Assembly (NCBI RefSeq): GCF_901709675.1
Contig: NC_051098.1
Span: 13,669,918 to 13,733,917, forward strand
Reading direction: 5' to 3'
Length of the DNA stretch: 64,000 bases
Source of the DNA: Syngnathus acus
Lineage: Eukaryota > Chordata > Actinopteri > Syngnathiformes > Syngnathidae
The translations under genes and the position numbers were made by a program. Under the pieces are notes generated by a model. That model worked only from the letters and a program-made list of their open reading frames with translations, made no database searches and was not told the DNA's origin. Within the stretch, counting starts at the first letter, position 1. Each line of letters starts with the position of its first letter. This document shows positions 22,908 to 34,300 of the stretch, one piece after another.

Positions 22908-24597
22908 ATGGCCGCCCCCGCTCTCTCCAGTCGCGCCGGCTCTGCGGGAAGCCTCGGGAACAGCCCAACCATGGCCGCCACCGGCAGGCTGCCCCACGGC
23001 AGCAGCGGCGTCGGCCCCGAGTTGGACTTCAGGTCGGCGGCCCGCATGGAGGACTTGAACAGGCTCATCCAGGAGTTCAGCAAACACGACCAGCGCGAGT
23101 ACGACGATCAGCGGGCTCTGGAGATACACACGGCTAAGGATTTCATCTTCTCCATGCTAGGTGAGGAGCCTACACGAAGATAAAAACCCATACATAAATA
23201 GTAACACACAAATACACAAGCATACATTTATTGTATTTGTCCTGTCGGGTCCTCCAGGAATGGTCCAAAAGCTGGACCAGAAGCTGCCTGTGGCCAACGA
23301 GTACCTGCTGCTGTCGGGTGGCGTACGCGAAGGCGTGGTGGACATGGATCCGGACGAGCTGAGTGTGTATGCGCGTGGTGCCGACTACGACATGGACTTT
23401 ACGCTGCTGGTACCGGCGCTTAAGCTGCACGACCGCAACCAGCCGGTCACGCTGGACATGAGGCACTCAGCGCTGGGACACTCCTGGCTCAGCCTGCGGC
23501 TATTTGACGAGGGCACCATTAGCAAGTGGAAGGACTGCTGCACGGTGGTGGAGCACATCAGCGGAGCAGCAAACTACTTCTTCTCGCCCACCTTGGTGGC
23601 CGACTGGTTCTACCAGGCCGTCTCGCTGGTGCTTCTGGAGGTCTGTTTTTGTCTCGGAGAATATTTACTGCTATGAGGCATTTCTAATTGTTCTGCAATG
23701 TTTCCGTCCATACAGGTACAGAAGAAGCCGCAGAGGGGCGTACCCCGAGTGGAGAAGGTGGAGCGCAACGGCACGGTGGTGTCGGTCATCCTCGGCGTGG
23801 GCAGCAGCCGCATGCTCTACGACGTCGTGCCCGTGGTGTCCTTCAAGGGCTGGCCGGCCGTGGCCCAAAGCTGGCTGATGGAGAACCACTTCTGGGACGG
23901 CAAGATCACCGAGGAGGAGGTGATCAGCGGCTTCTACCTGGTGCCCGCCTGCTCGCACAAGGGCCGGCGGGAGAACGAGTGGCGGCTGTCGTTCGCCCGC
24001 AGCGAGGTGCAGCTGAAGAAGTGCATCTCGCCCGGCCTCATGCAGGCGTACCAGGCGTGCAAGGCCATCATCGTCAAGCTGCTGTCACGTCCCAAGGCGG
24101 TGAGCCCCTACCACTTGCGCAGCGTCATGCTGTGGGCCTGCGACCGACTGCCCGCCAACTACCTGGCGCAGGACGACTTCTCCGCCCACTTCCTGCTGGG
24201 TCTGATCGACGACCTGCAGCACTGCTTGGTCAACAAGACCTGCCCCAACTACTTCATCCCGCAGTGCAACATGCTGGAGCACCTGTCGGACGACACGGCC
24301 GTTCTGCACGCCCGCAAGCTCTCGTCGGTGCGCTCCGACCCGGCCGAACACCTGCGCACCACCATTGAGCACGCGAAGGCCGCCAACAGGCTGACGGTGG
24401 AGCTGCAGTGGCGCGGCAGCACCGGCAACCTGCCGTCGCCGCAGTCAGACGCGGGCGGGGAGAACCAGCCCGACGACCGCCTGGCCAAGAAGCTTCAGCA
24501 ACTGGTCACGGAGAACCCCGGGAAGTCCATCTCGGTCTTCATCAACCCGGATGATGTCACGCGGCCGCACTTCCGCATCGATGACAAGTTCTTCTAA
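22908..24597 (+). CDS. mb21d2: MB21D2, Mab-21 domain-containing protein 2
   Basis: Member of the Mab-21/cGAS-like nucleotidyltransferase-fold family; molecular function not established. Exons 22908-23160, 23258-23640 and 23716-24597 (TAA) give 505 aa (human 491). From residue 50 the match to the human protein is near-continuous: QREYDDQRALEIHTAKDFIF, PHFRIDDKFF at the C-terminus. The segment RGADYDMDFTLLVPAL (about 124-139) holds acidic residues where active family members have metal-binding carboxylates; I do not infer catalysis. The start chosen fits the human N-terminus (MAAP...); a later in-frame ATG (22,971) is possible. The second intron, between LLLE and VQKKPQRG, interrupts what I recall as one large exon in human. 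It is followed by fgf12, also its human neighbour on 3q28-29. Confidence 0.95.
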
Positions 24598-25825
24598 ACC
24601 TTTTTTTTTTTTGCCCCACATTTTTGCCACGCTGTCAGTCAGGTGTCTATTTTATAGTCTTCTTAGTTCTCCTCACTCACTGTGTACTTACCTGCCGGAG
24701 GCCTTCAGAATGACATCCATAAAGTCACCCGGAGAAATCCTTCGGGATGTCCGCTCTGCTTTCAGGCTGACATCTCCTGCCTGGAGAAATCGAAAAGGAG
24801 CCGTGCACCCAGTTTCATCCACCCAAAGAACCCGACTTGAACTCTGAAATGATCCTCTTGGATTGACCACCCTGAGCGATTTACCTGGTGTTGTCCACCC
24901 ACTTGCAAAAATTGACACTCAACCTGGCTGAAACCTCCAAGAGAATTCCACTTGGACAATTGAGCTGGAGAAATCGTCCGTGCAAACGTCTGCCGGGGGA
25001 AATCCAACTGACTTCAATCCGCTCCAAGGAATCCCACCAGGACCTTCACTTGGCTATCAGGGATGCTGTGAAAAGACACCAAACTGGTCTGCAGAAAATC
25101 AAAACGATCCAATCTACACCAAGTTGCTGCGTGTTCACCCTTCAGAACCACATCACGATGCCCGTCGGTCAGGTCGTCACGGCAACAAAAGTAGTACTAT
25201 CTTTGTTGTTCAGTGTGGCGCTAGGGACTAAAAGCATATCTTATTCTCCACATGTACATGTCAAACTGCTAGACTAAGAATGAAAATATTCTCAAAACAT
25301 TTTTTTAATGAGAAACTAATCAGCGAGAAAGATTTCTCATCTTAATTCCAAGTGCTAATTGCTTGGCACTCACGATCGCAATTTCATTCTGTTTGTTGTC
25401 ACACACTGAATGTGAAATGGCTTCTTATTTTGCAAACCACAATGTCTGAATGTAAAATCACAGGCTACGTTTTTAACTCCGTTTGGCCTCCACGTGAAGC
25501 TGTGGGACAAATTTGTAACTTGTTTTCTTTTCAATTCCACTTTGGAACAGCAGCTAGATTATCACCTTGAAGCTTTTTTTCCCCCCCACTGTACGATTGT
25601 CAACAAGCATCTTTGTTACAAAAAAAAAAAAGGAAAAAAAGTCGATTGTCTGGACGGTACTCAAATGTAAATAATCCCAAGAAGCCAGAACGGTACCGAC
25701 TACTGCTTATCATCGAATTCATATTTTGCACAGAATGTAAAAAAGCACCAACCACACTCCTCTTGATAGAATCACGCTCGTGAGCCACGGTGCTAAATAC
25801 ACTACTTTGTTTGTTTGTGTGTGTG

Positions 25826-26108
25826 TGTGTTAGCCTACATGTCAATGAATATTTCCGTTGGTATGCGTGTTAGCATACTTGTATGTGTTAGCGAGTATAC
25901 GCGAGGGAGCGTATGTTAGCGTACGTACAGTATCCTAGTGTGTTTGTTAGCATGCAAGGGTTAGCGTCCACACGTGTTAGCATAGGTGCTGGCGTGGATG
26001 TTTGCAAGCGACCGTTTAAGAGCATGTATGTGAAGTGTGTTTGTATGTGAGCATGTTGCTGCCACAATTGTGTTAGTAAATGTGTGTTAGCGTGTGTATT
26101 AGCCACAC
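25826..26108. repeat. Degenerate GTTAGC array
   Basis: About a dozen GTTAGC words (for example GTGTTAGCATAC, ATGTTAGCGTAC, TGTTAGCATGC) are spaced by 15-35 bp with intervening GTGT and TATG sequence. GTTAGCAT is the reverse complement of the ATGCTAAC motif seen in the eml2 introns, so both may be the same low-complexity family in opposite orientations. Confidence 0.65.
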
Positions 26109-27499
26109 TCCGAAAACACATTCCCGCTTCGTGAGACAACCGCTAACTTGTTCACACGTTCCTGTTTGCAAACAGGCCTCATTTTGAAAGCGAGTTTGTC
26201 TAAATACTGAAATTCTTTTGTGAGCGAGACAAAACAAGCTGTGTTTTAGCATTTTTATTTTTAAACAGGAATGATTTGAATCTCAAACTTGGTTCACTTT
26301 TCCATATACAATGGTACCGTGACTCACAAGTGCCCCAACCTTGGAGTTTTTCTAGGTACAAGCTTGATTTACTTATTTATCTTTGCTGGTCAAAATTTGA
26401 GTTAAGCTTCAGATGAGCCGTGACTTAAGTGAAAAAAAAACATTGAATAGTTTAGGTACCAAGAATACTTTGAAATACCATGTTGAGTAGTATTCAAAAG
26501 ACGCCTTCTTCTGTGAACATGTATCTTCGTCACAATGCTGCCTACTAGTGGCCTGACATGCTTATTACACTTTTTTTTTTTTATTGTGCGTAAAACATTT
26601 AAAGCTGCCTCCCCTTTCGCACGCTCGCGTACGATCAACGCGGCAGGATTGGTCTTTATGCAAACACTGGGGCTCAGCTTTGATTGTACGTCCAATCCGG
26701 GTTTTACCGCCGCATCTGGTACCCGCTGCTCGTCAGCACTCAGGTTTGAAAATCTGCTGCATCGTGACAGAATGTTCCTCGTAGACAACGTGCACTAATA
26801 TCTCCTCTATCTTGGATTGTTGTTGTTTTTCCACTGCTGCAGCTATAAATCACTTCTTTTGTATGTTTTATTGTATTAGCTCCAAATGGACATATCTGCT
26901 GTATTTTGTGGACTTTGTAAATCAGTTTTTGTTGAGCCTCAATGAGCTTGATTTTTTTAACATTAGTATATTTTGTGATGTTTTTCTTTGTTTTTGTTAA
27001 TTGTTGTCGACAACCAGCTCAGACACACCCGTTTATCATGTACTGTCATTATTTAATGATCACATATGGGCAAGTTTACCAATTATTCAATTTAAGAAGT
27101 AAATCTATTATTGTATATTATACTAACTATACGGTGAATGCATTCATTCATTAATAAGCAAGATAAATGACAAAATAATTTCATTCATTAACTCAATTTA
27201 AGGGATGGCGACATAAATGCAACAAGTATTATGACACTCTCAATGATCTAAATGCTCCCGGGACTAAATTCTTCCTGAGCTGGTTGGTTTGAACAAAAGT
27301 TTAGTTTTTTTCCCCTGTGAAATACGTGTTGTGAAAAGGCTGAAAAAAAGAATCCAGCATATTTGTAATACTACAAAGAAAATGTAATTGTGGTCTTGCG
27401 ATTCCCATTCCCTTACCCTCAAGTGCAATTAGTGGAAAAAAAAAAACTTTCACAAACACGCAATGTATGACCCTTCACACCACTAACAACATACAAGTG

Positions 27500-27513
27500 C
27501 CCCCCCCCCCCCC
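27500..27513 (+). repeat. Poly-C tract
   Basis: Fourteen consecutive C followed by ACACACAC. Confidence 0.95.
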
Positions 27514-27755
27514 ACACACACTTGTGGTTGGTTGCGACGTAATCTGTTTAGTGCTCTTTTGTTGTTGAGAACATTTGAACTGTGATTTCTTGTGTTGCTG
27601 CTCTGCCATTGATTTCTTTATGCAAACGTCACCATGGAGCAAGGCTCCCACTCTTCTTCACTGTACAGTAGAGTCACTATAAAGTCTTTTAACAACAACT
27701 CGCTTGTTTGCGAAGCCTTTTTTTTATTTTTATCACTGCTGTCAAGTCCTTGAAA

Positions 27756-28068
27756 AAGAGGGATGGGGTGGATGGAGAAAGGGGAGGGAGACATTGGAAA
27801 CAAGAGAGAGAACGAGTGGGAGCAGAGAGGGGTGAAAGACATTGGAAAAGAGGGAGAGGGTAAAGAGACATTGGAAAGGGGGAGAGAGAGTGATTGAAAA
27901 GGCGAAAGCGAATAGGGAGCGTTTGATTGGATGAGAGCAAGAAGGGGAGAGAGACATTGGAAGAGAGAGAGAGAGAGAGGAGAGAGAGACGTTGGGGCGG
28001 AAGAGAGAGATTGGAATACAGTGGGAAGAGAGGAAGGAGGGCTGAGAGACATTGGAAGAGGGAGAGAG
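27756..28068. repeat. Purine-rich minisatellite upstream of fgf12 exon 1B
   Basis: A GA-rich strand-asymmetric tract with at least six copies of GAGACATTGGAA at 30-100 bp spacing, embedded in GGGAGAGAG runs. Open frames on the minus strand rich in Leu/Ser/Pro (LSLSSNV repeats) are products of this repeat and are not genes. It ends about 280 bp before the 1B start codon and probably lies in or near its promoter. Confidence 0.8.
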
Positions 28069-28348
28069 CGGCACAGGTGAACGAACGCACGAGCCTCGGC
28101 GGGAAAACCAGTCGTCTCATCCGCAGCCTTCGCCCGCTCTATTAACCACCATTTTGGCTCGTTAGCCCCATTCCGGCGTGGACATTGTCGGCCGGGTTTC
28201 ATTGACCCACCGGCTACGCCTGTCGACTCGTCCAGCTGAGTCAGGAAGGAGGGAGGGAGGCGGCGACGACGAGTGGAATTGTGCCAACACTTCGCCGGAC
28301 TGAGCCGCCAGCCAAAGCTTAGCCGAACCAAGCTGAGCCTAGCGTGAA

Positions 28349-28376
28349 ATGGAAAGCAAAGAAAAAGCACCGGCAG
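28349..28376 (+). CDS. fgf12: fgf12 first exon 1B (MESKEKAPA)
   Basis: ATGGAAAGCAAAG opens MESKEKAPA plus one base before a donor (GGCAG|gtaagg). Human FGF12 isoform B starts MESKEPQLKG, so MESK identifies the exon. Phase 1 fits exon 2 and yields [15 protein letters not shown]; the product would be 206 aa. Compared with human, the exon is about 15 bases longer (EKAPA inserted). Confidence 0.8.
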
Positions 28377-31300
28377 GTAAGGAGGCAATGCAAGTTTGTG
28401 ATGCGGGATGGCGGGCAGGGAAGTTGGGGAGCGGAGGGTGGGGACGACCGTGATGCATGTTGGGTAGAAGTGGACTACACTGCGGTATCCTCAATGCAGC
28501 TGCTCATCCCCACATCCTAGGTGTGGTTATTATGGGATCTGGTGCAGCCAGCCTGTGTGTGCTGGGTTTGTTATGGGCCCAGCAGTTTAAAAATAAATAA
28601 ATCCTGATGCAGCAAAACTCAGCAAGACAGGTGGGCCAAGGGGAGATAGACAGGCAGGCTCGACAGAATGAGCGATTAAGCAGAGAGACGAATAACAAGG
28701 TGGACAAGAAAGATATTTTTGAGTAAACGAGACAAGCAGGAGGCAGCAAGACAGATTCCAACCAGACAGCGTTGGAAATAAATACAGGGAGACAGCAAGG
28801 TGTCGTGAGAGACAGACAGGAGGATGAGATTTGATTGGAAAAGACAAACAGTGACTTCCAGGAAGTTTGACAGACAGGTAATGAGTGACAACAGCAGGAG
28901 ACATTTGTGGAGATTCGAATGAAGACAAAAAGACAGACTGGGCAAATTGATGGAAAATCATCATTCGCTCTCTATGAGAAACATGTACGTTTCTCCTCAC
29001 TGTCCTCAAATTCATTCTCAAACAACACCATGGCAAGCTATATCAACATTTATTTAAACTCATGACATTTCTTGGTCTGTCTCTGAAACATATCAAGTTT
29101 TCCTTTACCGGAATTCCATTTCAGTCGACGTGAGGTGCAATAAGAAGCCACTTAGTAGCCGGAACGGCATCTCCAAGGAGCAGACTGCTGCTGAGTCATT
29201 CCCACTTTTGATCCTAAGTGTTTTGCCGACACGCAGCCTTCATTCACTTTGTGTCCCGCGGGAAGTCCTAAACCCAACATGGCCGCCACAAGAATATGTC
29301 GTGAAGGACCCATAAAATGTAAGGCGAGTTGAAGTCGAGTCGTTTAGCGTACGGATAAGTGAATCGTCATCCTCGGTGTGGGTTTATTTTCGCCAGACAT
29401 CAGTCTGTGTGTTTGTATTGATTGCGGGATGGGATGGACAACGTTATGGAATGTTGTGACCCGCCGCCAGTAACCTGAGAGACTGCGTCCCAGAGGACGA
29501 GTGTGTTCTTCTTGTCGTGTTTGTGCGTGCGTCGGCTTGATTGTCACTCGCTAAACTCTTTCACGGTTTGTACACGTCCGTGCCAAGTGCACTCTGCCAC
29601 CGTCAATAACAGACTGTTGGAATAATTCCGCTAATAAGCTTTTCATGGATTTTTAGCAGTCATTCTTGATGAAGATGTCAGTCTCAGAGTCATTTGAGCC
29701 ACCTTCCGCTACCTTCTTCTGCCAACTTCCAGATTCTAAATTCAACCAGTTGCTTGAATACCTTCCACTGTTTTTCGTGATTGTCAATAAGCGTCCATTA
29801 GCTTCCATTAGCTTCCAATTGGCTTCCATTTACTCCAATCAACTTCCACTAAGCTTCCTTTGCCTTAAGCCAGCTTTAGCTTTATTGAACTTCAGTCTAA
29901 CTCCAGTAATTTTCACTCAAGTTCCACAATTATCTATTAACTAAGTGAGTTAGTAATTTCCGCTCGTTTATCTCAGCTAACTTCATTAATTGTCCACGCT
30001 ACGTATTGCAGTAGGAGCTTCGGTTATAGGGAGGGGGAGGTGTCAGGTTATGTGCTAGAAGCCAGAGGAGACTTTTACGGCTGTTGAGTGTTCTCCATCG
30101 ATTAAAAAGTCCCATTAAGTTTAAAATATGTTGCTGCACTGGCATGGATCATCAGCGCCGAGGTGCAAGGACGCCATGACCGTGAAGCCTCGCGCTGACG
30201 CTTTTGCGGTCCTATCGGGCAACTTCAAGCGGTTTGACCTCACCGGCCGGACGCCATGGAGACCGGTGAAGGATGGCAAATCAAAGTGGCGATACCCTGA
30301 AAGTGTGCGTCTCGTTGTGGAGCTTTTGATGACGCTATAAAATACGATGTGTCACTTTAATGTAATGCGACTATGTGGCTGCAGCAGATGGAGGGCAGAG
30401 CTGCATTAATGTTCCCATCAACCCCGGCGGCTTCAACATCACCACTGCGGCCACGCATCACTTCCTGAATGACGTTGCTTTTTTTTTTTTTTTTAATAAA
30501 TCCAGGGAACAAGGCCTGAGTTTCAAGCTGCGGTGTTTCCTGACACGATTTTGCATTTCGGAGCCGCGGGGACGACAGCGCCCTCTCACAGTGTTTGTTG
30601 AACGCTCCCGATATAAATAGTCACCGCTTCACCTTCCAGTCCCAAAATAGCTGTTCTCTTTACTGACACATCACGTTCTTCGCCCCCGACGTGAATCGCA
30701 CAATCGCAGGCTCCAGAGACAAACTCGACATGCATCAAAAAGATCTTTTATCTAGCGAGAGCAGACTAAACTCCGTGTCAGTTGAAAATAGGCACACGCT
30801 AACACCATTTTAAAGTCGTCGTATCAAGTTCCGGTCAAGCGTCTGGTCGGGTGCCACGGTTGGCCTTGATACCTCAGTGTGTTGACACTGTTGGTGGCTA
30901 AAAGTGTTGCACTGAAAACAGCTGAGAAGTGTTTTGTCAGGAAGCGAGCGGCGCCACTCAGCTCTCCCGTTCACTAACTTCCCAATTAATCCGTCCGTTG
31001 AAGGGCCAAATGAGTCCGTACTGCGGTCTCTGCGAAAAGAAGAGCGAGGAGGTGCACCAGGATGAGGGCAACGTCGTCAAAGAGAGCTGCAAGCCCAGTG
31101 AGTCGTCACGACGATCACGTCAGTCACATCGGTCAAGTCAGTTGGGTCAGCATATTTGATATTTTAACAGCTTGCTGTTTTCTAACAAGGAATTGCATTT
31201 CCTGGTTTGGTTAGAATGAGCAGACTTGTTTTAACACCATGAGACGAAGACCACGTCTAACAATTGATTAACAGTACTTCAACCAGTTAACCAGTGTCAT

Positions 31301-34300
31301 TTGTGTGTATGGTGAATCTTTCTATGTCTCCCTCTAGCGGCCTAAATAATATTGACTCTTTCTGCTGGCAAAGCCACACCAAGTATTGTGCCCTAAGTGA
31401 GGATTCGTATGATACGAAGTAAGACATGATGAGAGGGAACTTGGCACGTTTAATGGCAAACTGTTTAAATCGGATACAGAAGATGAGGACTTTGATGGAG
31501 ATGCGTATAAATATCGAGCAATAATAATGTGAGTACAGTACACGTATTTCAGTGACTAAAACGGAGATGCAGCGTATACGTGAGAACACTAAGATCACTC
31601 GGCGCTTGTTCTCTTTTTTTTGTTTTCACACTCATAAATGTTGCAAAAGCAGAAGGTCCTCAATTAAGGATTTACCATCAAATATTTAAGACGTGCACGC
31701 TTAGGATGAATTTTGTTACATTGCTTTGCAATTTGTGCCTGCGCTCGCGTGTCTGTTACTAGTGAGACAAAACTTTGCACTAGTTGACATGCTACTAGTA
31801 CTTTGAGTGACTAAAATCATGCTGTTCAACATCTTGACTAGTTGTAGTGTGCCGATGTAGATCTCCACTCATCTGGCGGCTTCCCATGATGTGAGCAGTA
31901 CACTTGCAGTTATGCTTACGTCCAGCAGATGGCGACGTCTCTCCACTCCGCATCGCCTGTCATTTCGGCAGCATAGAGCGCCAGTGTTTAAGGGACATCT
32001 ATCTGTCTCACAGTGAAAAGGTTCTGGGTTCGAATCAGCTTGCGTGGCTCCCACATATCTTTAGTTAAAAGTGCAACCGTTTGTTCTCTGTGTGTTCCTT
32101 GACAGTGATGACTAATCATTTTGTATGTGTGATATTGACTAACGAGTCTACCCGCCCCCCATTTCACACTGTATTTAAAAATCTGAAGGCTTTTAAAAAA
32201 AAAAACTCTATGATGACAATGCATGGCCCAGATTTTCTTCTAATATTACTAACACTGTTAATAATAGCCCATCGTTAAGTTTGGCTTATCGGCGTGTGTG
32301 TGTGAGAGCTGCTTGGAGGTTTCGTCTTTACCTGACGACTTTAATCTGCCCTCTGATGTTGGCACTTTGTGTATTGATCAGGAAAACATACCTGCATCAC
32401 ACTCATGAGTGAACACGCACACACACAAATTGTGTGCATGATGACAAAGCAGGTCAGTGTTGTTTTAAAAAAAAAAAAAAAGCCATTATGATCCTAATCA
32501 TAATTGGCGAGGTTTGCAGTGTAGAAGTTAATGAAGCTGTCATTATGCACTGGTGTTAAAAGAAAAGTGGCGGCCATGTTCAAGTGTAAAATATCCAAGA
32601 GGCCCATCCCAGTGCGCAGGTACACAAATACACATCGGTAATTGAAGGCGCTGACCTGTTTTTTTTTTTTCCCCTTCCTTCCAGATGATGAAGTTCTACT
32701 TTATCTACGCATTGTGCTGTGCATGTGGCCGCCTCGGGCAAACTGATTGGATGTGCTGGATTAGTTTTTAATAGCATCAAAGTGTTTGTGCTGCTTGCTG
32801 AAATATTCAGTGAACGGCGAGCGAGCGTTTGACGCTTAAAAGCTGCTTGTGTAATGTTGCTCGCCACACATCCAAACATGGCTGTTTCTCAAACTTTTGG
32901 CTCCCTCGTATAGCCCTACTTGTACATAATTACCAAGTGTACCCCTAAATAAGAGAGGAATTCAAAAGCTGCCAAGAAAAAAAGTTGTATTATGATAAAA
33001 AAATAATAATAATGAGGGTGATTTTATTTTTTTTTAAAGAAAAGATATGACGAGTCAGCTTAATGTTAATTCTCAACACGATAGCACTTAAAAGACCTTG
33101 AGGACTGCAGTCCTTGTTTTACATTTGATTATTTTTCACACAAAAAAAATCAACTTAATGAAGACCTCAAAGACATCTTGCTTGGAAGTGTTTTCAAAGG
33201 CGTCCCCCAACGTGAAATCTCAGGAGTATGTCTTTGGCGCAGCCTCTGAGGAGAACAAAATTGCTTCTGCTGCATCCACCTTTTTTCATTCTTTAAGTTT
33301 CTGAATCACGCCGCTGCATCGGAGTGGAATGGATTCCTTTACATTCTCAACAAACTGAATTATTATTTTTTTCACTAAGAGTCGGCATATGTGTGGATGG
33401 AGAGAAACGTTGTGATGTGGGAGCAACATGAAACATCAGGCTGACTATTTTTAGGAGCTTCTTCCACACCTCCACCTCCCTCCCCTCTCTCTCTCTGTCT
33501 CGCTCTCTCTATCTCTCTCTCGCTCTCACACACCCTTCTTCTCTCGGATTCCCGCCACATTCGGCGACATTCAGCCGGCGACGAGGACCGAAGCCGATGG
33601 AGCGTCCGGACCGTGTCCACATTTTGGATTCTCTCTCATCGCCGTCAACTTGTGACTTGCCGCATTGTGCCGGTTGAAGTTGAAGCCGCGGAAAAACCTC
33701 CTGGCAGGCATGTCGAAGCGCTTGCTGCTATCCTCATGAATATTTATGGGGAAAGCTAAAGCGGAGGTTCAGGTTTTTTTTCATTATTTTATTTTTTTGT
33801 GCGGTGCATCTTCTTTGTGCCCGCGGGAGATAGCTACCAAGGATGCATCGTAACTATGGCGTCCCTAAACTTGGATGAAGGCAAGTTTCTACACTTCACT
33901 CCCGCTCATCCGTTATTATTTTCGTGCTTTTCACCTTCGTTATTGTCTGATGTAACCCCAGCGGATTCAGATACGGCCAACACGTTCGATTCTTCATCAT
34001 CGGGAGAAATCATGATTTAGTTGAGAAAAAAATAATCGCGATTTTAATAGAAGCTTTTGGACGCGACAGTTTTTATCGAGGAAAGAAACAATTCGGAAGT
34101 TTCTGGCTGAAGCGGTCGCAGATGATGTCAACTTTTTACCAAGAAGCTCAATCGTCATCTGGATCGGAAATCAAAATCAGTCATCAAGGATCCTTCACGT
34201 GATACGACACTCTTTGCCGTAAAAAAAAACCTCACATCGTCATCTGGAATGAAACCCAAGCCTAAAAAGTTGCCATCAAGGATTCTTCAGAACTTTCTCC

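Larger units (their letters stand above)
24598..27755. other. mb21d2 3' UTR and mb21d2-fgf12 spacer
   Basis: The first part is 3' UTR, and no clear AATAAA was found near it. Around 24,715-25,020 the phrase GGAGAAATC recurs in a weak degenerate repeat. A GTTAGC array (25,826-26,108) and a C14 tract (27,500-27,513) follow. No gene is seen; the open frames are short and without homology. Confidence 0.45.
28377..31009 (+). other. fgf12 intron after exon 1B
   Basis: It contains a degenerate AGACAG-rich purine tract (about 28,600-28,900) and a degenerate CTTCCA repeat (29,695-29,985). The open frames on either strand reflect these repeats. No further exon is recognised before 31,010. Confidence 0.5.

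Noticed and set aside
23688-24368. 226-codon shadow frame over mb21d2 exon 3
   Set aside because: The Mab-21 frame is clearly the real one; the GC-rich third positions keep other frames open.
27618-28388. 256-codon minus-strand open frame, Ser/Leu/Pro-rich, opposite fgf12 exon 1B
   Set aside because: It is the complement of the GA-rich minisatellite; the amino-acid repeats mirror the DNA repeat and there is no homology.
28587-29036. 149-codon minus-strand frame in the fgf12 intron
   Set aside because: It follows the AGACAG purine tract, whose complement gives Leu/Ser/Cys-rich frames. No homology.
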